Assembly (NCBI GenBank): GCA_963693315.1
Contig: OY856188.1
Coordinates: forward strand, 101,682,462-101,746,461
Origin: Diogma glabrata
Taxonomy: Eukaryota; Arthropoda; Insecta; Diptera; Cylindrotomidae
DNA: 64,000 nucleotides
Direction of reading: 5' to 3'
Part shown: positions 54,763-64,000 of the stretch, piece after piece
Numbering within the stretch: position 1 is the first letter of the stretch
How the letters are laid out: each line of letters opens with the position of its first letter
Program-made: the position numbers and the translations under genes
Notes under the pieces: generated by a model
The model's input: the letters and a program-made list of their open reading frames with translations, nothing else
Told to the model about the DNA's origin: nothing
Database searches by the model: none

Positions 54763-55938
54763 TAAATATAATATTTAAACAAATTTTGTAAACTAAATAT
54801 TTCTTTTAGTTATAACACGGGTATTTTTTTTAATTTATTAAAAATTATTTATTTTACATACAACTTATTTTAAAATGGAAACTCAGACTCGTTTCGGATA
54901 TAAATATCCATCTCCAATAACAAAATTTATATTAATTAATAATTATATTTATTAATTTATTTAGTTTGTGTATATGAAAAACACGATTAGGTATTTTAAA
55001 CTATTTTTTTGGCGGTTTGAAGTGTACTAAAAGTTAAAATGTCTGCAAGTAAAAAATTGTATTGCTTTATTGTATAACTACAGGTACAACTACAGTGTAA
55101 ATACGCTACATCGACATCAAAACCTTGATTGATTGCGATATATGTTAATAGTTTTAAAAAAGTACGTATTAAATATTTGACACGTTTATTTTCTACGAAC
55201 TTAAATTAGGAAAGTAGCAAATACATATAAATGTATCACAATAATATATATATCATGTATTAAAACAATTGAAATGAAATCACAAATGAATTTATGTCAT
55301 ACCACATGTTACAGTAGCGCAGCAAACTTCAAATATACCAAATAGTTTGCTATCGGTGTAAAATAGTTTATATTTGACATACGATTTAAGTAAAAACACA
55401 GCGTCAACATAAGCTACATAGGGGTCAGTAACAAAACTCCACGGAAAAAGTTATTTTATTAGAATATGAAAGTATTTCCACGAAGTTATAGATGATAAAA
55501 CATTTTCATTTTAAATTCACTCGTTGTAAAATGATTCTATAAACGGTAGTGAAAAAGTACAAGATACCTATACAAGTGATACAATTAGTGCAACTGAAAA
55601 AGTATCTGGATATCATGGAACACAACGAAACAGCAACAAGTATCGGCATGATAATTTATTCTCAGCCTAAATACACAGAACTACGATGTTTTTGTTCGCG
55701 TTTATATCTAAAATAACTTATACGAGGACACATATAAAACTTATTTATACATATATAAAAAACGGAAAAATTAAGGTTTGTCATTGTTTTCACTTGTTTC
55801 CGATATAAAAAATAGAATATTGGCTTCACTAAATTTACTAAATTATTTTTGTTCTGATACATACTTAATTACTCTGCACTCGCCAATTTAAAAATAATAT
55901 TATTTTAAAAATATCTTAAAAATTTGCAGATTAATTAG

Positions 55939-56064
55939 GACAAAGAATCTGACGAAGCTCTATATAACATTTTGCAAGCAATGGATTCAGCTACTACTGT
56001 TTCGGCTAATATTAAGTGTATTTCATCACGTCCTTCGTCTATGGATTATGAAAAACAAGTTCCA
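55939..56064 (+). CDS. Candidate internal exon, unknown function
   Basis: Forty-two open codons between TTAATTAG and GTAAGT, phase 0: DKESDEALYNILQAMDSATT followed by VSANIKCISSRPSSMDYEKQ and VP. The nearer GCAG acceptor would bring in an in-frame TAG, so the TTAATTAG site is preferred. No domain recognised. Phase fits both the exon at 54475-54584 upstream and 62768-62923 downstream. Confidence 0.4.
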
Positions 56065-56652
56065 GTAAGTAGATTATGATGTTCTATCGATTTTATGATT
56101 AAGTTATCGTATCAGGACTCCAGCAATATCGTTAAGCAAAAATAATTATATTTCAACATCTTCGCAAAGACAAAAATGACTAATTAATCCGGAAGAAAAA
56201 ACGATATTTCATTAGTTTCTCGAGATGGATAGATCTTCATCCCAAAAGCACTTGGAACTCAGTTCTATCACAACAATTTCGCAGAAAGATGCAAATAAGT
56301 TGTTGAGTTTTGGGTAAAGATGCAGTTGCCAGGTGACTTACTGCTTCAAACTCTTCCCGTCATGGTTAGTATTGAGAAAAATCTGAGAAACCGCCAAAAT
56401 GTGGTATTGTACAATCATTTTAAAGGGCAAATACGAGTCTATCTAGTGTTACCTCTGTAAGGAATAGGTGCACCTTAAGAACTGTTCAGGGATCAACACG
56501 CATCTGGACACTCCAAGTGATTTGAAAATAATGCAAGATCGATGATATAATAAACTTTATGAGCAATATTCTAGTCACGGTTCTTCAAGAAACTAAATTA
56601 AATGTTCGATCTAAGATTAGTGATTTTATCTGTGATTATTTAATTATAAGGC

Positions 56653-56872
56653 ATCAGGCGCGCTATACACCTGAGCTAAACTATGCGAACTATGTTTTTA
56701 AAAAAAATAATGCTTTAATGCGAATGTTTTTTTAAAAAAATATGTTTCCGTTTTTATTTTATTTTTTAAATGTTTTGTTTCCGTAATGTTTTTTCTATAA
56801 TTACGTTATATATATTATTTTTTTAAAAACATAGTTCGCATAGTTTAGCTCAGGTGTATAGCGCGCCTGATA
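56653..56872. repeat. Hairpin MITE with ~56-bp arms
   Basis: ATCAGGCGCGCTATACACCT and the following GAGCTAAACTATGCGAACTA are mirrored exactly at 56828-56872, giving long, nearly perfect arms around a 100-base AT-rich loop. It abuts the degraded LINE F on its left. No coding potential. Confidence 0.8.
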
Positions 56873-56875
56873 GAG

Positions 56876-57340
56876 GGAAAGACAAAGGTGGTGACCATGC
56901 CTTTGTCATTCATAAAACCGTTATCTCCCGTACAACCACATTACCTGCTATACCAAGAAGTGACAAACTTTAAGAACATTTGTGCATTGTAACCAAATCC
57001 GAAAACAAAGATAGCTAGTCAATATTTATATTCCACCAGTAAACAGCTGTGATACTGGTTATAAACCGTCCACCGAACTTTTATTTTATTAAAAAATCTG
57101 TGTTCGATGATGTGAATACACCCCATGATCTATGGCACTCCGACCCGAACATGACTCTAATTTTGGATTCCTCAACAAACCACATACAACAAGGGAAACA
57201 AATAACTCGTACTCTTCTCCAAATGTCTCCCTTGCCATCATGTAGATCATGACAATTGCGGGAGTGGAGAACCAAACCTGGATTGAGATCAGATCATGTG
57301 CCTAACATGATCATCTTGATCCGATCCATTAATAAAATTA
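56876..57340 (+). pseudogene. LINE F endonuclease remnant
   Basis: With several frame changes the + strand reads KGGDHAFVIHKTVISRTTTL, PRSDK, ENKDS, PPVNS-like, WHSDPNM, TNHIQ and RTKPGLRSDHVPNMIILI; the order and the last block (catalytic SDH) correspond to the endonuclease of a CR1-like LINE. Heavily decayed. The rest of this LINE resumes at 58150. Confidence 0.6.
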
Positions 57341-57376
57341 AATACTAGTAGAAAACCTTCATTAATTTTAACAAAG

Positions 57377-57753
57377 CGGGCTGGGATAATTTTTGTTAAT
57401 TTTATTGAGTTCAGTTCTGCGATTATGGCAAATCGTGAGTTTAAAACTACGAAATTATTTCGTCAATAAAAATTATTTAAAAAATTATTTCGTCAATAAA
57501 ATTTTATGCGAAAGGCACCGTTCGTTATTCGATATTCAAAATTGATAATTTCGAATTTTTAATTGTATGCAAAAACCAACACTAAAAAATTATGCGCATT
57601 CATACACAACTTGACGTCACAATTTGTGAGTTTTTTCACAATAAGAAAACTCCATATCGCAGAACAGTAAACAATTTTTGTCACTTGACGCTCTCTATGG
57701 GTAAAAAATTCAGACATTTTTTAAAAGACTAGAGCTCGGTACATCCCAGCCCG
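57377..57753. repeat. MITE with CGGGCTGGGAT ends
   Basis: CGGGCTGGGAT at the left and ATCCCAGCCCG at the right form an 11-base perfect inverted repeat around 355 AT-rich bases. It lies within the LINE F/LINE D fragments. Confidence 0.55.
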
Positions 57754-58119
57754 TAGAATTCAAAATATTAAACCAAACTTTTCGCAAAAAGCGTAGAGTA
57801 CTCCCGACTTGGCTAACAAGATCTTATAATTTAGCGTTCCACCAACATTTCCCCGTTTTACACGTCGATCGGTTTGAGATCACTCACTCATAGTGACAGA
57901 ATGCAGAGAGATTTCTTTGTCCGTGCATCGTACAAATGGAATGCCTTTCCTGAATCAATAATCCCGGCGACGATCAATCCACAAAAGTTTAAAAAAGCGT
58001 TCATCAACCCCTCAGAGCGCATGCTGTTGTGGGACCTAGGTTTTAAAAGGTATCTATATATTGTTGTGACACATATTATGATTCCTATAACACAACACTT
58101 TTTATTAAAAAAAACATAG
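57754..58119 (+). mobile_element. LINE D-family 3' fragment
   Basis: Encodes QRDFFVRASYKWNAFPESII then PATINPQKFKKAF, the C-terminus of the LINE D protein (38253-38441), followed by the same 3' UTR (TTGTTGTGACACATATTATG, CACAACACTTT) and an A-run at 58108-58117. 5'-truncated. Confidence 0.78.
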
Positions 58120-58149
58120 TTTCCAGACAGCATAGTATAATCACCGCTC

Positions 58150-58815
58150 TTCACAGAATTGAAATCAAATCAGTGATGCTCTGAACCAAAAACGACCCTG
58201 TGCCAGAATAGTCTTACTTTCGACTTATCAAAAGCTTTCGACACAGTGTCACTCGCTTCACTACTGAATGATATATTTAACACAAATCTGTCAAGTGTAA
58301 TAAAGCCATGGCTGTACAACTACTTCAGAGGTTCGTAAACATAGATTGAGATCCGTAACTGCAACTCCAAGATAAGGTTGCTAAGAAAATGAGCTCCACA
58401 AGGCTGTGTAAATAAGCATCAAATCATATGCAGACGACTGCACGGTGCTTGCAACAGGAAACGATCTGGCAAAACTCACCAATATTTTGATTACTTAACA
58501 TCTTGATCGAATGGTTTAAAACCGGAAAACGATCGCAACAAGGACGATGGAAGAAAATCATATAATAAGCATCTGCATTGAGAACATGCTAATTCCTACG
58601 GTAAAAAATCCGAATCTGTTGGGGTAACTTTTGATCCACAGCTTAAATTGATTGTTCATGTGAATGTACAGGTGAACTTTACACTGAAAAACAAATAATG
58701 CACTGAAAGCACTAGCTGTTTGTTCTTGGTGTAAAATTAAAATACAATTATCACATCATACAAAGCAATAGGAAAACCTGTTATAAATTACTCTGCACCC
58801 ATATTTACACCCTAA
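58150..58815 (+). pseudogene. LINE F reverse transcriptase remnant
   Basis: Reads FDLSKAFDTVSLASLLNDIF, KPWLYNYFRGS, APQGCV, SYADDCTVLATGNDLAKL (YADD intact), VGVTFDPQLKL and YKAIGKPVINYSAPIFTP with stops and frame changes throughout. Spacing is shortened between the APQG and YADD blocks. It belongs with 56876-57340; LINE D-family and MITE sequence separate the two parts. Confidence 0.7.
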
Positions 58816-58950
58816 GTCATCCGCCAGCACCCCTAAGTTATCACATTACCTAGTTATGCCACACTGCTAATGGCAATGGTTTGTAAAATTTCGCACGTTA
58901 ACTCATATATCAATGGAGTACACGTGTCTGTCACGCCTGTAGATCACAAA
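58805..58950 (+). repeat. Dispersed repeat S, partial copy 3
   Basis: CATCCGCCAGCACCCCTAAG, ACTGCTAATGGCAATGG and CGCACGTTAACTCATAT match repeat S copy 2 at 47590-47720. Diverged and shorter. Confidence 0.55.
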
Positions 58951-60256
58951 CTAAGAAAATTTACAAATCAACAAAATATTGAAATGTTATTGTTTTAATA
59001 GTAGTTTATGTAACAAGTACGCAAAATATGGTTTTAGCGGACGAATCGTAATGTTTCCGGACGGGGCGCTAGCCGAGTCTGTAATATGAAGATGAGTCTG
59101 CTAAAACCATTTGCGTACGTGTTGCATACAACGTTTTTTAGTATTAGCTCTTAGGATTTTTTTTTCTAATTTATTGCTTAATTTGTATTCTTGCGTACCT
59201 AAAAATTTGATTTTTGAACAAAACTTATCAAAGCAATTGTGATTATAATTTGAAAATAGCTTAGATTGTAAAATATAAAGGATAAGTAATATTTGTGTAT
59301 GTTCACTATAAAACTATAAAAAAAATTGAAGCTATTTTTTAAATTCAAATTTTGCATTGAAAATAATTTCCACAAAAGAAAAGACTCCTGTAAAAAGAAA
59401 TACAAAAATACAGGGTCCCATGCAGCATTTTTATCTCTTTCCATTTAGAGAAAAAAAATATATTATTATTCTTCTATTGCCAGAAAGAAGTAGCTGCCAA
59501 ATAATATATATTTCATTTTAATTTCATTCTAAATTAAAACAAAACCTGAAACAGTAAACCATATAAACAATATCCATTTCATTTTACATTTAGTTTAAAT
59601 GAAAACAAAACCAAAGCCTACATGATAAAATTTTAGTTAGGATCAAATTTTCAGTTTTAATAGGCGCGTTCCATTGAAAATCAAACTTACTCAAATTTGC
59701 TTTGATCTACTCTACCTCGAACAAGTTGTGTAGTTGAAAAGCAGTTTATTTTTCGATTTTATTTAGATTGTTTATAAACTTGTTTTGATATTTTTAATAA
59801 TAAAATGTACCAGTCAGATCTAAACAACAGTCCAAAATAAAATTTTTTGAGAATAATGAAATTTTGTGGCTACATTTGAAAATTTTCCTAATTTTCGGCG
59901 TTCCATTGGTGATCTACACAAAAGCTGCTTTGAGCAGCTATTTCGTTCCAAAGGAACGCATGTAATATTATCAGTTTTATTTTAATCGAAATACTTAACA
60001 AACATAAAATAAAATTGAATAAGGTTGGTCATTCTCCAATCGGTAAAAATGTTAGATACAAAATTTCTACATAAGTCTGTTATTTTGTAAGCATATTTGG
60101 TCAAGCAAGGGAAAACCTCGATGATATTTAAATTTCTAGGCTACTGTGTTTTTTCAGTGCAAATACTATCACGTTAAAATCGCACACTACTTTATGTAAA
60201 TAAAAATAACTTCAACTTAAAAAGATATTACTTATCCTGTGTATTTTATAATCTAA
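58951..60256. other. No gene; weak inverted repeat at 59660-59960
   Basis: Reading frames here are AT-rich shadows. GGCGCGTTCCATTG near 59662 and GTTCCAAAGGAACGCAT near 59943 are partly inverted and could bound a MITE, but pairing is short. Confidence 0.35.
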
Positions 60257-61505
60257 TGTCGAATTCTTTTCACCCAAATCCATCAAAAAAAAATGATATA
60301 AATCAAAAATTTTGTTCTTTTCACCCTAAAACATCAATTTTTTTCCGATTTACATAAAAAAAAAAAATGTGCATTTTTTAGTAAATTTTTTTGACATTAC
60401 TAATATCAACAAAGAAAATTTAAAATATAAACGTTTTGTTAACGGCAATTTTTATATAACTATGAATTGTTTAATTTTGAAGAATTAATTATTGTATTTT
60501 GTATTATATATATACAATATTATGTAACTAACATTTAATAAAATGACTCCTAATAAATAAAAAAACTCTAAAATGGATTTATTAGAATTAAAATATTATA
60601 TTCCATTGGTGGACGAAAGAAGAGGCATCATAGAAAAAAACGAAGACGCTTTTCTCTAAAATGAAGTAATTTAAATTGAAAACAAATATGAATTAATAAA
60701 ACAAAATTATTTTATTTACAAATTAATTGAAACTAATATAAATATTTCAATACGCAATTGCAGAATATGCTATTATACGAATTTTTTCAAATTTAAAAGT
60801 AGACAACCGCCATTTAAATATCACTAATACAAACCGCAGTGCGTTCGATTACTAATGTGGTTTTCTTTTGACTTTTCTAAATCAATTTATAAATTCGGGT
60901 CTGAAAAGAACAAAAAACAAAATTTGATGTGAAATATGTTTGTATTAGTGATATTTAAATGGCGGTTGTCTACTTTTAAATTTGAAAAATTTCGTATAAT
61001 AGCATATTCTGCAATTGCGTATTGAAATATTTATAAAAAATTCAATTAATTTGTACATAAAATAATTTTGTTTTATTCATTCATATTTGTTTTCAATTTA
61101 AATTACTTCATTTTAGATAAAAGCGTCTCGTTTTTTTCTATGATGCATCTTTTTTCATCCGCCCAATGAAATATAATATTTTAATTCTAATAAATCCATT
61201 TAAGAGTTTTTTTTATTTATTAGGAGTTATTTTTTAGGAGTCATTTTTTATATATAATATAAAACACAATAATTAATTCTTCAAAATTAAACAATTCATA
61301 GTTATATAAAAATTGTCTTCAACAAAACGTTTATTTTTTAAATTTTCTTTGTTGATATTAGTAATGTCAAAAAAATTTACGAAAAAATGCACATTTTTTT
61401 TTTTGATGTAAATCGGAAAAAAAATTGATGTTTTTGGGTGAAAAGAACAAAATTTTTGATTTACATCAATTTTTTTTGATGGATTTGGGTGAAAAGAATT
61501 CGACA
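60257..61505. mobile_element. 1.25-kb foldback element, copy 2
   Basis: Ends TGTCGAATTCTTTTCACCCA and TGGGTGAAAAGAATTCGACA are inverted. Arms mirror each other through TTAAAAGTAGACAACCGCCA and its inverse, with a loop near 60830-60945 that contains an extra block (CAAACCGCAGTGCGTTCG) absent from copy 1. It lacks the long TA tract of copy 1. Left flank TAA and right flank TAA are adjacent to the ends but the duplication is not certain. Confidence 0.78.
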
Positions 61506-61730
61506 TAAATGAGATATTAACCATTTAATGAATCATTTAATGAATGACAGATGACAGCGTTCGAGAACTTGATAAACCGATTTCATTTAAATTTTCATTT
61601 AATGAAACCACGCCTCTTTTCATTTAATTTTAAATGCAGTAAATAGCATGGTAAAATGAAAATAAGGTATTCTCACTAGAGTGACAGCGATGCCATTTTG
61701 ATTTTGATTGACGTCACTCAGACTTTTATA

Positions 61731-62514
61731 CAGGGTGAGTTTTTTAAAAAATGCCAGGCTTTTATCTCGAGAACCATGCTAGATGGGACAAAATAACCCA
61801 AGATGATATTTGTTAAGCGTCGAGGGGGACGTTCAATGGTAATATTGAATGACCTTGAAACTCATAAGTATTGGAGATATATGCCAAAATAGGTTTTTTT
61901 TAAATTAGAACCTATACATTTAATATTTTTTTTTAATTAAGTAAATCAAACTACACACTTTTCGCCTAAAAAATTTTTTTGTAAAGTGTACGATTTTGTA
62001 GATATGATGAAAATTGATTTGCACTAAAGCAAACGTGTCTTCGCTAAGTTCTTCAGAAAAAAAATAAAATTTCGATAAATTAAAAAAAAACAAAGAAAAT
62101 CATTCATTAATTTAAATATTATTGCATCGTGGTCTACTGCGTGAAATTGATTTTCGTTGTTTTTTTTTGATTTATTGAAATTTTAATTTTTTTCTGAAGA
62201 GCGAAGACACGTTTGCTTTAGTGCAAATCAATTTTCATCATATCTACAAAATCGAACACTTTACAAAAAAATTTTGTAGGCAAAAAGTGTGTAGTTTGAT
62301 TTACTTAATTAAAAAAAAATATTAAATGTATAGGTTCTAATTTAAAAAAAACCTATTTTGGCATATATCTCCAATACTTATGAGTTTCAAGGTCATTCAA
62401 TATTACCATTGGACGTCCCCCTCGACGCTTAACAAATATCATCTTGGGTTATTTTGTCCCATCTAGCATGGTTCTCGAGATAAAAGCCTGGCATTTTTTA
62501 AAAAACTCACCCTG
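61731..62514. mobile_element. 784-bp near-perfect palindrome, CAGGGTGAG ends, TA-flanked
   Basis: Ends CAGGGTGAGTTTTTTAAAAA and inverse; TA (indeed TATA) lies on both sides (61727-61730, 62515-62518). Each arm, about 340 bases, includes GCCAGGCTTTTATCTCGAGA, CTAGATGGGACAAAATAACC and AAATTGATTTGCACTAAAGC, matched in inverse with only scattered differences. The centre near 62095-62160 is unpaired. No coding frame. Fits a Tc1/mariner-type foldback MITE, apparently young. Confidence 0.85.
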
Positions 62515-62767
62515 TATAATACGTTTGTTGTTATTATCAATGAGAAAAGCTATTGTTTTTAAATTAAAAATATATTTAGTATGATTTATAAATTAATTTA
62601 TTAGTTAATGAAATGATTGAAATTAATTCATTCATTAATTAATGAACTTTAGTATTTGTTTTACTATTAAAACATATACAAATTTAAATGCCGAACTACG
62701 TTAAAACCAAAAGTTTTCAACAAATGTGAAAAATCATACTCAAAACATAAGGTTTTTTAATTTCCAG

Positions 62768-62923
62768 AAAAATAAATCAATTTGTAGTGGATACAATCAT
62801 GTGGAAAAAGAAAATGTTCGTATTTATTATAAGATAGTTTGTTCCTTACACTTCACTGAAAATGATTGGACTTTAAAAGACAAAATTTTAAATACTCTAA
62901 TGAGTAAAAGATCGTTGAATTGA
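62768..62923 (+). CDS. Candidate exon with C-terminal half of a THAP-like domain
   Basis: After TAATTTCCAG the frame reads KNKSICSGYNHVEKENVRIY, then YKIVCSLHFTENDWTLKDKI and LNTLMSKRSLN, stop at 62921. VCSLHF is the C-x2-H zinc-ligand signature of THAP DNA-binding domains, and the following acidic-aromatic and basic residues match the family; the expected AVPT-type end is missing. RTE LINE sequence begins at or just after the stop, so the domain appears to have been cut by that insertion. The first two cysteines should lie in an earlier exon, not found. Phase fits 55939-56064. Confidence 0.5.
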   Translation, partial: KNKSICSGYNHVEKENVRIYYKIVCSLHFTENDWTLKDKILNTLMSKRSLN

Positions 62924-63550
62924 TCTTTGAAAGTGGAACCTTATCTTAGAACATACAAGGAAGTGGTTACTTCCAATATTTGCACATATAAAGGAACGGT
63001 TTAAAATCGGTTTAAAAACATAAGTCTGCTTATGAATCGATCGATGCGAAAAGAAAGTACTGGCAATTCTCAAATTATTTGATAATGCAAACTCAGTCAT
63101 TCTCTCACCATTATCATTGTTGGTGTTGATTTCATAACCTCCTCCAGTGCTATGTAGAAAATATTGACGGTCTTAGCTTCAGTAGGTGCATGCAAGGCAA
63201 TAAGAGAAATATTGTTTTATGTACCGCGTACCCCTAAGTAGCAAATCCTCTCATTGACCAGGATGAATTTCAACACGGCTTCTTGTATGCGTGCACCAAC
63301 AAGGAAACCAGTACTAAATTCTTTTCGAGAAGAATGACCACTACTGCATAAAGAGTGACTATTCGAGTTTTGTTTTCCGATTATTGGCTGTCTAATTTCT
63401 TGCAGAGAAATGATATCCATCCTATGCCTCTCAGTCTCTGTTTCTACGCTTATTAAAGCATCATGAGCGATCAGGCTGCACACGTTTCACGTTCCGATTC
63501 GGAAGTTTGGTTCTTTCTCACGTCCAGGTAAAACTTCTGTTGTTTTGTTA
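62924..63550 (-). pseudogene. RTE-clade LINE fragment (endonuclease)
   Basis: Minus strand, same family as 23142-25190: RMDIISLQEIRQP (endonuclease start), FSTGFLVGARIQEAVLKF, ERICYLGVRG and, lower down, MTEFALSNNLRIASTFFSHR. The 62924-62990 part is the inverse equivalent of 24515-24570. A stretch around the catalytic DFN is deleted (63110-63130). The fragment is truncated at both ends. Confidence 0.75.
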
Positions 63551-63619
63551 GTGTCTGGTATTCCTTTTTTGGTTATCAAATTTAACAAAGCTTTTTTTCG
63601 GAGTGATGGTTAGGGTTTC

Positions 63620-63720
63620 TAATCCGGATATCCGGATATCGAATTATCCGGATTATTCGACCATATTTTGACTATTCGATTATCCGGATACTTTTTTGCA
63701 ATTATCCGAATATTAAAAAA
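63620..63720. repeat. Cluster of TCCGGATA words
   Basis: ATCCGGAT occurs at least five times within 100 bases (AATCCGGATATCCGGATATC, AATTATCCGGATTATTCG, GATTATCCGGATACTTTT, ATTATCCGAATA), in a partly palindromic arrangement. It may be the end of an element that runs beyond the window. Confidence 0.5.
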
Positions 63721-64000
63721 CCCTTTATTTTGTAAAAAAAATAATCAAATTGCGTTGAAAAGTTCAAATAACTATTAACTTGCGTTGCAAAGTTTATTAG
63801 TGCAGTGAAGTGACTATAAGTTTTAAAAATTTATTTAAAACTTTAATGTTTTGAAAACTGTAATCATTGAATATTTTATGAAACACTTCGTGAATCTGCA
63901 GTGTAAAGATATTTTACTAATATTTATTTAATGCTATATTAATTTTTAAAAAATAATGATTTATAAACTTGTGGCCTTGTCAATAAAATCTGAAGTGTTG

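Overview
The window is AT-rich, intron-bearing eukaryotic DNA packed with transposable elements. C2H2 zinc-finger exons with GT/AG introns, a THAP-type exon, a 5S rRNA gene, several LINE clades, a Ty3/Gypsy fragment, mariner and hAT remnants and a PIF/Harbinger element with a MADF-BESS partner gene together suggest an arthropod, most likely an insect. Species is not determinable by eye.

Host genes. (1) A nine-exon C2H2 zinc-finger gene runs on the + strand from 8278 to 46985: two short acidic N-terminal exons after the start codon exon, then six exons with two fingers each (12 fingers; about 475 aa). All introns are phase 0. Intron 2 (4.9 kb), intron 3 (7.5 kb) and intron 5 (23 kb) have been inflated by transposons. 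Two exons carry opposite one-base indels in A-runs, which are either pseudogene lesions or long-read errors. (2) A 120-nt 5S rRNA gene lies at 48973-49092, about 2 kb downstream. (3) A second set of candidate + strand exons at 54475-56064 and 62768-62923 may belong to one gene whose last exon looks like the C-terminal half of a THAP domain, cut off by an RTE LINE.

Mobile DNA. Intron 2: mariner remnant, a foldback MITE, two LINE fragments, a second foldback MITE. Intron 3: an RTE LINE insertion with a 14-bp target duplication, a LINE endonuclease fragment, a long palindrome and a truncated Ty3/Gypsy element (gag, protease, start of RT). Intron 5 is a nest: a + strand LINE (A, 25795-44332) was entered by a 13.76-kb PIF/Harbinger element (27344-41106; 60-bp perfect terminal inverted repeats, TAA duplication) and by a 1.9-kb DNA element (41195-43113; TATA duplication). 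The Harbinger element was itself entered by a CCCAAGTAA-ended element (27446-33103), which holds a minus-strand LINE (B), which holds a 1.46-kb TIR element (30571-32030). LINEs C and D also sit in an intron of the Harbinger MADF-BESS gene. The Harbinger transposase and MADF-BESS genes are convergently interleaved on opposite strands.

From 47 kb on the window holds dispersed repeat families (S, T), MITEs A and B, a hAT element with an 8-bp duplication, several hairpin MITEs, a degraded LINE (F), a second copy of a 1.3-kb foldback element first seen at 3.6-5.0 kb, and a 784-bp near-perfect palindrome flanked by TA. Boundaries are from reading by eye; family names beyond superfamily are tentative.
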